The notes below the pieces were generated by a model that was given only the letters and a program-made list of their open reading frames with translations, was not told the DNA's origin and searched no databases. Position numbers and translations under genes: made by a program. Positions 1 to 7,268 of a DNA stretch of 12,644 nucleotides are shown here, one piece after another (position 1 is the first letter of the stretch; each line of letters opens with the position of its first letter). Source of the DNA: Alphaproteobacteria bacterium (lineage in GTDB: Bacteria > Pseudomonadota > Alphaproteobacteria > Sphingomonadales > Emcibacteraceae); assembly GCA_002401545.1 (NCBI GenBank), contig NVTJ01000008.1, positions 18,701 through 31,344 on the forward strand, written 5' to 3'.

Positions 1-163
1 AGGTTTCTGGCAGGTATATTTGAAACCCAAAAAAGCCTGCGCGGAAGGCTCTTATTGCGCCCGTCCGGGCTCAGGCCGGATTACCAAAGCTGCCTTATGG
101 CTTGCGACGGGTCTTATTCTTTTGGCGGCCACTATTGATTTCTGGGCACCATATTTTTATTAG
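1..163 (+). CDS. merT: Mercuric transport protein MerT, C-terminal end (truncated by window start)
   Basis: Only the last 53 codons are present, read from base 2 to the TAG at 161-163. MerT is the inner-membrane mercuric ion importer that takes Hg(II) from periplasmic MerP and passes it to the cytosol for MerA. The fragment has the family's cytoplasmic Cys pair (CAEGSYC, the second Hg-binding pair of MerT), then a basic stretch and a final hydrophobic helix ending in DFWAPYFY, close to the usual MerT ending. It is immediately followed by merP, whose Shine-Dalgarno AGGAG (162-166) overlaps the merT stop, so the two are co-transcribed. The N-terminal two helices and first Cys pair lie outside the window. 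Confidence 0.9.
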   Translation, partial: GFWQVYLKPKKACAEGSYCARPGSGRITKAALWLATGLILLAATIDFWAPYFY

Positions 164-172
164 GAGAAGTGA

Positions 173-517
173 ATGAAACATACCCTTAATTTTACGGCAA
201 TAGCTCTCACACTTGGATTTGCCAGCTTGAGCATTGCCTCAATATCCCCCACATTTTCCCAGGTTGCTGCTATTGAGGCCGCCACGGAAAATCAGACTGT
301 CAGCTTTGCCATTGAAAAAATGACATGCGCCATGTGCCCCATTACCGTACGTAAGGCTATGAAGCAGGTGAGTGGTGTTGAGGACGTCAAGGTCGATTTT
401 GAAGCAAAAACAGCCACAGTTACTTTTAATCCAACACTTGCGAAACCAGAGCAAATAGCAGCGGCATCAGCCAATGCAGGTTATCCGGCTCAGGTTGTGG
501 AAAAAACCAATGAATAA
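173..517 (+). CDS. merP: Periplasmic mercuric ion-binding protein MerP
   Basis: A 114-aa periplasmic Hg(II) carrier that hands mercury to the MerT/MerF membrane importers. Residues 1 to about 33 form a signal peptide: short basic start, hydrophobic core, then a small-residue region around SQVAA. Residues 42-110 are a heavy-metal-associated (HMA) fold with the metal site MTCAMC (Cys52 and Cys55), the following PITVRKAM helix and a closing NAGYPAQV strand. The residue before MTC is Lys instead of the more usual Gly. The start is fixed by AGGAG at 162-166, six bases before the ATG. The stop codon overlaps the start of merF by 8 bases, which suggests translational coupling. Confidence 0.96.
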   Translation: MKHTLNFTAIALTLGFASLSIASISPTFSQVAAIEAATENQTVSFAIEKMTCAMCPITVRKAMKQVSGVEDVKVDFEAKTATVTFNPTLAKPEQIAAASANAGYPAQVVEKTNE

Positions 518-719
518 AAATAAGCTTGTGACTGCTGGAATCATCGGCACAGTGATTGTCGCGTTATGCTGTTTTACGCCGCTGCTCGTCATGTTGTTTG
601 GTATTGTTGGGCTGTCTGCGCTGACAGGGTATCTGGATTATGTCCTGCTGCCTGCGCTCATCTTTTTTATTGGCTTAACCATATATGCTGTTTCGCGACA
701 TAAGAAAAGGAGTTCATAA
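510..719 (+). CDS. merF: Mercury transporter MerF, short form without C-terminal Cys pair
   Basis: A 69-aa inner-membrane mercury importer of the MerF family. Helix 1 (about residues 6-30) carries the vicinal Cys20-Cys21 in ALCCFTP. Helix 2 (about 41-62) carries the highly conserved LSALTGYLDYVLLPAL segment. The C-terminus is a short basic tail (SRHKKRSS). Characterised MerF proteins are about 81 aa and have a second vicinal Cys pair in this tail; it is absent here. The ATG at 510 is preferred over an in-frame start at 474 because it removes a non-MerF, charged N-terminal extension and gives a normal MerF beginning. It overlaps merP by 8 bases, and its stop shares one base with the merA start. 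Confidence 0.93.
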   Translation: MNKNKLVTAGIIGTVIVALCCFTPLLVMLFGIVGLSALTGYLDYVLLPALIFFIGLTIYAVSRHKKRSS

Positions 720-2146
720 TGTCAGACTGTTCTATATCTAAAGACGAATGCGGACACTATGACGTGGCCGTTATTGGCGCGGGTTCGGCTGGCTTTTCAG
801 CAGCGATCACGGCAGCGGGTGAAGGGGCGAAAGTGGCCTTGATCGGTTATGGCATGATCGGTGGGACATGTGTCAATGTTGGGTGTGTGCCATCAAAAAC
901 CATGATCCGTATGGCTGAGGCACTTTACGGTGCCCGCGCGGCAGATCGTTTTGCCGGAATTTCGGCTGAGGCAAGCATCAATGATTGGGGCAAGGTCATT
1001 GCGGCAAAAGATGAGTTGGTCGAGACATTACGTCAAAAAAAATATATTGATTTGCTGCCGGAATATAAAAACGTTTCCTATTTTGAAGGGGCGGCTCGAA
1101 TTACGGACACGGGCGTGGAATTTAATGGCATCGAGATTTCGGCTGACAAGATTATTGTGGCAACAGGGTCGTCACCGGGCATCCCGGATATTCCAGGACT
1201 GGCAACGATCCCTTATCTCACCAGCACGACAGCGCTTGAACTTAACGTACTCCCTCGTTCCATCATGATTCTTGGTGGCGGATATATTGGCTGCGAGCTG
1301 GCACAGATGTTTGCCCGTGCCGGGTCTGAGGTAACACTTCTCACTCGTAGTCGGCTACTGCCCGAAGCAGAGCCGGAAATCTCAGACGCTGTGACCGGTT
1401 TTTTTGAGGATGAAGGGATCACAGTTCTCACAGGTCTTGCTTATCGTGAAATAGGCAAGGCAGATGGCATGATTTCTCTGGAAATCGAACAGGGTGGAAA
1501 GTCCGAGATAATCTCTGCTGATCATCTGCTTCTCACAACGGGACGAACGCCAAATACAAACGGCTTGGGTCTGGCAGAAGCCAGCATCGAATTGTCAGCC
1601 AATGGGGGCATTTCTGTTGATGGCCATTTGCGGACAACGAAAAGGGGCGTTTATGCCGTGGGCGACGTAACAGGCCGGGATCAATTTGTTTATATGGCGG
1701 CTTATGGGGCGAAACTGGCGGCCCTGAATGCCATGAATGGTGACAGTCTTGAGTATGATAATACAGCCATGCCCTGGGTTGTTTTTACTGATCCACAAAT
1801 TGCCGGAGTTGGTCTTAGTGAAGAAATGGCCAAATCTGCCGGATTTGATACAAAGATCTCTGTACTGCCTCTAGACCAATTGCCCCGCGCGCTTGCGGCA
1901 AGGGATACACGCGGATTGATCAAGCTTGTTGCGGACGCTAAAACAGACCGTCTTCTTGGCGCGCAAATCATCGCGCCCGAAGGGTCGGACAGTATTCAGA
2001 CTGCGACATTGGCCATCAAGCATGGTATGACGACCAAGGCGCTCGGCGAAACTATATTTCCGTATCTGACAACGGTTGAGGGCTTGAAACTGGCCGCACA
2101 AAGTTTCGGCAAAGACGTAACTAAACTATCCTGTTGTGCGGGATGA
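719..2146 (+). CDS. merA: Mercuric reductase MerA, core form without NmerA domain
   Basis: A 475-aa cytosolic flavoprotein disulfide reductase that reduces Hg(II) to volatile Hg(0) with NADPH. Residues 14-45 are the FAD-binding GAGSAG fold. The redox-active pair is Cys51 and Cys56 in GTCVNVGCVPSK. The NADPH-binding fold (LGGGYIGCELA) is near residues 185-195, and the FAD-binding YAVGDV segment near 317. The dimerisation domain follows, and the mercury-specific C-terminal pair Cys472-Cys473 (LSCCAG) receives Hg(II) at the partner subunit's active site. There is no N-terminal HMA (NmerA) domain; instead a short leader carries two Cys (4 and 11). The start is supported by AGGAG at 708-712, six bases upstream. 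It overlaps merF by one base (TAATG). Confidence 0.97.
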   Translation: MSDCSISKDECGHYDVAVIGAGSAGFSAAITAAGEGAKVALIGYGMIGGTCVNVGCVPSKTMIRMAEALYGARAADRFAGISAEASINDWGKVIAAKDELVETLRQKKYIDLLPEYKNVSYFEGAARITDTGVEFNGIEISADKIIVATGSSPGIPDIPGLATIPYLTSTTALELNVLPRSIMILGGGYIGCELAQMFARAGSEVTLLTRSRLLPEAEPEISDAVTGFFEDEGITVLTGLAYREIGKADGMISLEIEQGGKSEIISADHLLLTTGRTPNTNGLGLAEASIELSANGGISVDGHLRTTKRGVYAVGDVTGRDQFVYMAAYGAKLAALNAMNGDSLEYDNTAMPWVVFTDPQIAGVGLSEEMAKSAGFDTKISVLPLDQLPRALAARDTRGLIKLVADAKTDRLLGAQIIAPEGSDSIQTATLAIKHGMTTKALGETIFPYLTTVEGLKLAAQSFGKDVTKLSCCAG

Positions 2147-2150
2147 TGCG

Positions 2151-2528
2151 ATGCAAACTAAAATTTGCCCCACATGTGGGTGTTCATTGGTACGGCTTGG
2201 TATTACGGATCAGCAGTCTGAGCAACTGACCTTTCAGGATATGCAATATTTCTTTTGTTGTCAGGGCTGTAAGGATATTTTTCTGAAGGACCCGGAACCA
2301 TTTGTCAAAGAAGTTGCCGATATACATGTTTGCCCCGTTTGTTTGGCCGAAAAGCCAACGGCCTATACCGTGTCCCTGATACATAAGGGTCAGCAGATTC
2401 ATTTTTGTCGGTGCATATTTTGTACGGAGGCTTTTAAAAAAGACCCGGATTATTACCTTGACCGGTTGGCCGGTAAGACAGATTTCAAGGGGCTGTTTGA
2501 CGGCAATGATGTGTCTTGTTGTCACTGA
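2151..2528 (+). CDS. Cysteine-rich tandem YHS/TRASH-like metal-binding protein of the mer operon
   Basis: A 125-aa soluble protein with 13 cysteines and no signal peptide. It contains two YHS/TRASH-like units. Unit one (residues 6-52) has CPTCGC followed by FFCCQGCKDIFLKDPEPF. Unit two (61-104) has CPVC followed by HFCRCIFCTEAFKKDPDYYL. The protein ends in a vicinal pair, Cys123-Cys124 (SCCH), echoing the SCCAG tail of MerA. YHS/TRASH domains are known metal-binding modules, and a TRASH protein (MerH) is encoded in the mer operon of Sulfolobus solfataricus. A role as cytosolic Hg(II) carrier or buffer is therefore inferred, not shown. The ATG at 2151 lies 5 bases past the merA stop, with GGGA at 2140-2143. 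An in-frame GTG at 2136 would add five residues and overlap merA. Confidence 0.85.
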   Translation: MQTKICPTCGCSLVRLGITDQQSEQLTFQDMQYFFCCQGCKDIFLKDPEPFVKEVADIHVCPVCLAEKPTAYTVSLIHKGQQIHFCRCIFCTEAFKKDPDYYLDRLAGKTDFKGLFDGNDVSCCH

Positions 2529-2592
2529 TTGGATAATGGAATTCTTCTAAATAACTTCGATAAAATCGATTTAAATGATGAATTATAATTGA

Positions 2593-2620
2593 TTGACAGT
2601 ATTCAAGGGGGGACTATTAT
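2593..2620 (+). promoter_or_regulatory. Sigma70-like promoter upstream of the small membrane protein gene
   Basis: TTGACA (2593-2598) and TATTAT (2615-2620) are separated by 16 bases that include a run of six G (2607-2612). Transcription would start near 2627, leaving a leader of roughly 58 bases before the ATG at 2685. The exact -35 match makes this the best promoter-like sequence in the window, but it is a sequence match only. Confidence 0.5.
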
Positions 2621-2684
2621 CAAGCCGCAGAGGTAATTTATACGCTGCAAATAATGGAAAAATCAATTTAGATTGAGAATTTAG

Positions 2685-2888
2685 ATGACACTACGATTAA
2701 TAGTCAGAACATTTCACATATTTATAATAGTTTATATGGCTTGTACTGCAATTATGGTGTTTCTTGAACTTTTTAAAATAGTAGAAAATGGTTGGATGCT
2801 AGCGCATTACCTTCAGTTTCTAACAATGGTAGGAATACTTTTTATCATTGTCTCTTTAATGAAATTTAAAAGAAAGAGTTTGAATTAG
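2685..2888 (+). CDS. Small two-helix membrane protein of unknown function
   Basis: A 67-aa protein that I do not recognise. Residues about 8-30 and 39-58 form two hydrophobic helices; the tail is strongly basic (KFKRKS), which would place the C-terminus in the cytoplasm. It has one Cys (20). The gene is AT-rich compared with the mer genes. It lies 156 bases after the mer cluster with its own promoter-like sequence (2593-2620), so it is probably not a mer operon member. No good Shine-Dalgarno precedes the ATG. It is convergent with nhaD, only 43 bases away. It could be a small stress- or transport-related membrane peptide, or a chance reading frame; coding is favoured by the clean two-helix pattern and basic end. 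Confidence 0.55.
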   Translation: MTLRLIVRTFHIFIIVYMACTAIMVFLELFKIVENGWMLAHYLQFLTMVGILFIIVSLMKFKRKSLN

Positions 2889-2893
2889 TTTTC

Positions 2894-2921
2894 TCTATAT
2901 TTGCTGGTCCTCAATTGTCAA
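2894..2921 (-). promoter_or_regulatory. Promoter-like sequence facing antisense to the small membrane gene
   Basis: Read on the minus strand, TTGACA (complement of 2916-2921) and TATAGA (complement of 2894-2899) are 16 bases apart. Transcription would begin near 2887, exactly at the stop codon of the small membrane gene, and run antisense across it. It lies just beyond the nhaD stop codon. The match to consensus is good, but AT-rich DNA gives chance matches. Confidence 0.35.
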
Positions 2922-2931
2922 CAGATCCTGA

Positions 2932-4305
2932 TTACCCATTTATTAAATTATGGACAATGATGCTCACTATATATCCGGCCATGATCGCCCAACTCCACTT
3001 TAGATGACTAAAGAAGCTATACATACCTTTTGACTGGCCCATTAAGGCAACACCTGCAGCAGAGCCAACGGATAATAGGCTGCCGCCAACTCCTGCAGTC
3101 ATTGTAACCAGCAGCCATTGATAAGTATCCATATCCGGGTTCATGGTCAGAATAGCAAACATCACGGGAATATTGTCAATGACAGCAGATAAAAGACCAA
3201 CAACTATGTTCGCATTTGTTGCACCAAATCCTTCGTAAAGGAAATCTGAAACATTGGCGAGGTAGCCTATGGTTCCTAATCCCCCCACACAAAAGATAAC
3301 ACCAAAAAAGAAAAGTAACGTATCCCATTCGGCTTTAGCCACATTAGTGAAAACATTAAATTCTGTAAGAGAATCTGATTTTTTGCGTTCGACTAATTTG
3401 AGATAATATGAGAAAAAGAACAGGTAAGAAAGGCCCATCATCATGCCGAGAAAGGGGGGTAAATGTAAAACTTGTTCAAATGTAACAGCGGTAATGATTG
3501 TACAGATGAACAAGAAACAAATGACCAAACCGCCTTGTTTGAGTGAATTTTCTTCTTGGGGCGCTTGTGGTATTTCCTTTGAAATCATAAAAGACATAAT
3601 TAAACTTGGTATAAGAAAATTACATAAAGACGGTATGAACAGAGCAAAAAATCCGAAAAAGTCAATTTTCCCGGATTGCCATACCATCAATGTCGTTATA
3701 TCCCCAAAAGGGCTGAAAGCACCCCCCGCATTGGCAGCCACCACAATATTAATAAAGGACAATGATACAAACTTTGGTTTGTCTTTACCGACGGCCAGAA
3801 CAACGGCTCCCATAAGCAACGCCGTCGTGAGATTATCTGCTATGGGCGAAATAAAGAATGCCAGAAAACCCGTAATCCAGAAAAGTTTCCTGAAACTATA
3901 TTTTTGCTTAACCAGCCATATACGCAGGGATTCAAATACATGCCTTTCCGTCATTGCATTCACATAAATCATTGCTGTAAGCAGAAAAAGTAAAAGTGCG
4001 GAATATTCCAGCAAATTATGATGGATGGCATTATCAACGATTTCCTGTGCCTGATCAGAGCTTCTGGCGAGGATGGCCACCAAAACCCAAATTAATCCTG
4101 CTGCAAAAATAACTGGCTTCGATTTTCTAAGGTGGATGAATTCTTCAACGATAACAAAAATGTAAGCTATAATAAAAATTATTAAGGCTAAAATTCCTAA
4201 ATTTGAAGCGGTTAGATTAAGATTACTTTCTACATTTGAAGATGCTGATACAGGTAATGTGGAGCATAAATATAGGAATATACACATTAAGGAAGCTTTT
4301 ATCAT
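2932..4305 (-). CDS. nhaD: NhaD-type Na+/H+ antiporter
   Basis: A 457-aa polytopic inner-membrane protein of the ion-transporter (ArsB/NhaD) superfamily, exchanging cytosolic Na+ (or Li+) for protons. A signal-like N-terminus (residues 1-22, ending PVSAS) precedes the first helix. Family landmarks are SPIADNLTTALL (153-164), NAGGAFSPFGDITTLMVW (192-209), and in the second half VIDNIPVMFAIL and GVGGSLLSVGSAAGVALMG. The two halves mirror each other, as expected for this fold. Length fits NhaD. A GAGAGG Shine-Dalgarno sits about 10 bases before the ATG. It follows hemA by 42 bases on the same strand, so it is probably the last gene of a sulP-hemA-nhaD transcript. A related ArsB-like permease is less likely given the NhaD-specific motifs. 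Confidence 0.9.
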   Translation of the reverse strand: MIKASLMCIFLYLCSTLPVSASSNVESNLNLTASNLGILALIIFIIAYIFVIVEEFIHLRKSKPVIFAAGLIWVLVAILARSSDQAQEIVDNAIHHNLLEYSALLLFLLTAMIYVNAMTERHVFESLRIWLVKQKYSFRKLFWITGFLAFFISPIADNLTTALLMGAVVLAVGKDKPKFVSLSFINIVVAANAGGAFSPFGDITTLMVWQSGKIDFFGFFALFIPSLCNFLIPSLIMSFMISKEIPQAPQEENSLKQGGLVICFLFICTIITAVTFEQVLHLPPFLGMMMGLSYLFFFSYYLKLVERKKSDSLTEFNVFTNVAKAEWDTLLFFFGVIFCVGGLGTIGYLANVSDFLYEGFGATNANIVVGLLSAVIDNIPVMFAILTMNPDMDTYQWLLVTMTAGVGGSLLSVGSAAGVALMGQSKGMYSFFSHLKWSWAIMAGYIVSIIVHNLING

Positions 4306-4347
4306 GCAGATTGACCTCTCAAATAGTTTATAGTTGTTTGGATTATT

Positions 4348-5559
4348 CTAATGAGTTCTGTTTATGTCTAACTTCGTCCATATCACATCCATAGCCCTGA
4401 TTAAATGATCCATCATCTCATCAGTATGCAAGGGGCTCGGGGTAAAGCGTAGTCTTTCTGTTCCTCTAGGGACAGTCGGGTAATTGATGGGTTGCACATA
4501 TATGTTAAATTCGTTCAACAGAATATCTGAAACATGCTTGCAAATGACTGGGTCGCCAACGAAGACAGGCACAATATGGCTGTCCGATGGCATAACAGGC
4601 AAATCAGCGGCACGCATTTTTTCTTTTAACATCGCCGCTCGTTCCTGATGAATGGATCGTTCAATTTGGCTTTCTTTCAAATAACGAACACTTGCCAGCA
4701 CGCCTGCGGTGATCACCGGTGACAGAGATGTTGTAAAAATAAAGCCCGGCGCAAAACTGCGGATAGCATCAACAATAGCAGAAGTTGAAGCGACATAGCC
4801 TCCCATAAGGCCATAAGCCTTGCCAAATGTACCCTCAATGACAGTGATACGATCCATCAGTCCTTCTTGTTCAGCAATGCCGCCACCGTGCTTGCCATAC
4901 ATGCCAACAGCGTGAACTTCATCCAGATAAGTCAGGGTATCATATTTATCGGCCAGATCACAGATTTCCTTAATTGGCGCAAAATCACCATCCATAGAAT
5001 ATACAGATTCAAAAACTATCAATTTTGGTAGAACAGGGTCAGTTGCCTTTAGCAGGCTTTCCAAATGGTCAACATCATTATGGCGGAATATATGTTTTTT
5101 ACAGCCAGCATGCTTGATACCTTCGATCATAGAGGCATGATTAAATTCGTCGGAAAAAATCACACATCCTTGAAGCAGCTTTGCTATTGTACTAATACTC
5201 GCCTCGTTTGAAATATAACCGGAAGTAAATAAAAGGCCAGCTTCCTTGTTATGAAGATCAGCCAGTTCCTGTTCCAATTGTACATGCATAAGGTTTGTGC
5301 CGCTAATATTGCGCGTTCCCCCTGCGCCAGCTCCGCTGATATATAACGCATCTTCCATCGCGCGAATAACTTTGGGGTGCTGGCCCATGCCGAGGTAATC
5401 GTTACTGCACCAAACTGTGATCCCTTTCAAACCATCAGGGCTGTACCAGGTAGCTTTGGGAAAGTCCCCTCTCTGACGCTCAATATCATTAAAGACACGA
5501 TAACGCCCTTCTTTCTTAACGGTCTTCAAAGCATCAGTAAATGCACGATTATAATCCAT
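4348..5559 (-). CDS. hemA: 5-aminolevulinate synthase
   Basis: A 403-aa PLP enzyme of the alpha-oxoamine synthase family. It condenses glycine with succinyl-CoA to 5-aminolevulinate, releasing CO2 and CoA: the first step of tetrapyrrole synthesis by the C4 route typical of Alphaproteobacteria. Seen motifs: substrate-end WCSNDYLGMG (50-59), the glycine-rich SGAGAGGTRNISGT (75-88), FNHAS with cofactor-stacking His142, LDEVHAVG (Asp213 and His216) and EGTFGKAYG with PLP lysine Lys247. The C-terminal VPRGTERLRFTPSPLHT is typical of ALAS rather than KBL or BioF. Full length for bacterial ALAS. It lies 14 bases after sulP and 42 bases before nhaD, an unusual setting. Whether it is the only ALAS of this genome cannot be told here. 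Confidence 0.95.
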   Translation of the reverse strand: MDYNRAFTDALKTVKKEGRYRVFNDIERQRGDFPKATWYSPDGLKGITVWCSNDYLGMGQHPKVIRAMEDALYISGAGAGGTRNISGTNLMHVQLEQELADLHNKEAGLLFTSGYISNEASISTIAKLLQGCVIFSDEFNHASMIEGIKHAGCKKHIFRHNDVDHLESLLKATDPVLPKLIVFESVYSMDGDFAPIKEICDLADKYDTLTYLDEVHAVGMYGKHGGGIAEQEGLMDRITVIEGTFGKAYGLMGGYVASTSAIVDAIRSFAPGFIFTTSLSPVITAGVLASVRYLKESQIERSIHQERAAMLKEKMRAADLPVMPSDSHIVPVFVGDPVICKHVSDILLNEFNIYVQPINYPTVPRGTERLRFTPSPLHTDEMMDHLIRAMDVIWTKLDINRTH

Positions 5560-5573
5560 GGAACGGCTCTATT

Positions 5574-7124
5574 TTAAATGATGTGAATATTTTTTGCATT
5601 GATATGCTTGAACAGGCCTAATAACTGAAACATTCTTTGGGTTTCGCCTTTTTGAATTTTAATATGAAGAACATTCCGGTTCGGTAAAGTTTTCAGTATC
5701 CCTTCCAATGCGGTTGCTACGCTCAGGTCAACGGATTGAATATCTTCAAAATTCAGATGAACAATAGCATGTTTTGATAAAGCTTCATTTAACTGTGAGG
5801 TCAAATCTTTGGTAATGCTATAATTTAAATGTCCACTGAGTTTTATGGTAATATTGTTATTATTTTTGTCTTCCACCTGAATGACATCTTCATCGTCAGT
5901 TTTAAAATATTGAATTTGATCCAGCTGGCTTTTGTGCATTTTCTTAGAATAAATCATATGGGATAATATAAGCCCAAGTCCGATTGCTGTGACAAGGTCG
6001 GAAAATATTGTTAAGAGCAGAACGGCAACCATCAGGAAAACCTTGTCCGTAGGATATATTTTGATTTTCCCAATAAATTCCCAGTCAATAATATCTATTC
6101 CCACTTTAAGTAAAAGCCCCGCCAGAACGCATTGGGGTATTCTCTCTGCAACATCACCCATAAGGGTTACAAGCATGAGAAGAATCAATGCATGAAGCAT
6201 CCCGGACAGCCTGCTTTTACCACCCGCATTAATATTGACCATTGTTCTCATGGTAGCTCCCGCCCCTGGAATACCCCCAAATAAACCAACCAGAGAGTTA
6301 CCGATCCCTTGACCGATAAGCTCTTTATTGGAATCATGATTTTCTTTAGTGATTTTATCTGCAACAGTTGATGTCAGCAAAGTATCAATCGACCCTAATA
6401 ATGCTAACATAAATGCGGAAGTAATAATTTCCGGAAGGTCATGAAAGGATATTGAGGAAACAGCAATTTGTGGCATTCCTGTTGCTATCTCTCCTATAGT
6501 ACGAAGTTCAGGAAAATAGAAAACCGCAATAAGGGTCCCTATTATTAAGGCCAGTAACGATGATGGAATATATTGATTAATTTTTTTGGGCAGAAATAAC
6601 GTGAGGGCGAATGTGGACAATCCTAATAATAAGGATGCGGCATCAAAATTGACTACAGCATGAGGGATGGCTTCAATGGCACCTGTTAATCCATTGTGAG
6701 CAGAATAATCACCCAGAACAGGTAAAATTTCCATCAGTAAAATGATGCACCCAATCCCCGTCATGAAGCCTGATATAACGGGAAGCGGTACATAATTTAC
6801 ATAAGCTCCCAATCGGAACACTCCGAACAAAGCCTGAATTATGCCGCACAATATTATGATCATGAATATTATTTCAGGTGAGCCGCCATATTTTAAGACA
6901 AGTCCCGCAACAACAACTGTCATAGGGCCAGTGGGGCCAGAAATTTGTACGGGTGTTCCGCCAAGTGCCGCCGCGACAAATCCGAGAATGATGGCCCCAT
7001 AAAGCCCCGCAGTTGGGCCTAAGCCTGAAGCAACCCCAAAGGCAAGAGCGAGCGGCAAGGCAACAATAGCAGAAGTTAACCCACCAAATAAATCTTGCCT
7101 TAAATTAAGAAATTTTAAATTCAT
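5574..7124 (-). CDS. SulP-family anion transporter with STAS domain, BicA-like (probable Na+-dependent bicarbonate uptake)
   Basis: A 516-aa inner-membrane protein. Residues 1 to about 400 are the SulP transport domain with many helices; about 415-516 is a cytosolic STAS domain (NITIKLSGHLNYS, then QSVDLSVATALEG). Substrate-region motifs are close to the cyanobacterial bicarbonate transporter BicA: ISGPTGPMTVV (61-71), LGSIDTLLTS (243-252) and GGIPGAGATMRTMVNI (283-298). In BicA the corresponding acidic and Thr/Gly segments form the Na+ and HCO3- sites. Bicarbonate is therefore the favoured substrate; sulfate or another anion is possible. It is the first gene of the minus-strand cluster with hemA and nhaD, divergent from a LysR gene 144 bases away. 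No clear Shine-Dalgarno is seen. A downstream Na+/H+ antiporter supports Na+ coupling. Confidence 0.88.
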   Translation of the reverse strand: MNLKFLNLRQDLFGGLTSAIVALPLALAFGVASGLGPTAGLYGAIILGFVAAALGGTPVQISGPTGPMTVVVAGLVLKYGGSPEIIFMIIILCGIIQALFGVFRLGAYVNYVPLPVISGFMTGIGCIILLMEILPVLGDYSAHNGLTGAIEAIPHAVVNFDAASLLLGLSTFALTLFLPKKINQYIPSSLLALIIGTLIAVFYFPELRTIGEIATGMPQIAVSSISFHDLPEIITSAFMLALLGSIDTLLTSTVADKITKENHDSNKELIGQGIGNSLVGLFGGIPGAGATMRTMVNINAGGKSRLSGMLHALILLMLVTLMGDVAERIPQCVLAGLLLKVGIDIIDWEFIGKIKIYPTDKVFLMVAVLLLTIFSDLVTAIGLGLILSHMIYSKKMHKSQLDQIQYFKTDDEDVIQVEDKNNNNITIKLSGHLNYSITKDLTSQLNEALSKHAIVHLNFEDIQSVDLSVATALEGILKTLPNRNVLHIKIQKGETQRMFQLLGLFKHINAKNIHII

Positions 7125-7157
7125 ACTATACTTACTATCGCTGTTTAGAGGCCGTTC

Positions 7158-7258
7158 AGAAAAGTAGCTTTCTTACAAACCTTCGTGTCTCGAAAATACG
7201 CTTGTATTTTTATTAATAAAGCGATTTTTATCTATACATAAGTTCGATAATTTTGTAT
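7158..7258. promoter_or_regulatory. Divergent sulP/lysR control region with candidate LysR-type dyads
   Basis: The 144-base gap between the divergent sulP and lysR genes holds two dyads. One is AGAAA-N6-TTTCT (7158-7173). The other is ATACATAA-N9-TTTTGTAT (7234-7258, one mismatch), ending 10 bases before the lysR start. TTGTATTT also occurs twice (7202-7209 and again from 7253). LysR regulators commonly bind such interrupted dyads (T-N11-A) between divergent genes, the site near their own start giving autoregulation. These are sequence matches only; a TATACA at 7233-7238 could serve as a lysR -10. Confidence 0.4.
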
Positions 7259-7268
7259 TTATTCTACT

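Noticed and set aside
474..509. Earlier in-frame start for merF
   Set aside because: It would add 12 residues (MQVIRLRLWKKP) not seen in MerF proteins and lies deep inside merP.
2557..2569. Hairpin TCGAT-AAA-ATCGA after the mer genes as a terminator
   Set aside because: The stem is only five base pairs, AT-rich and followed by a short mixed T/A stretch, too weak to call.
3443..3967. Open frame of 174 codons on the plus strand
   Set aside because: It is entirely antisense to nhaD, whose motifs are unmistakable; the translation has no recognisable domain.
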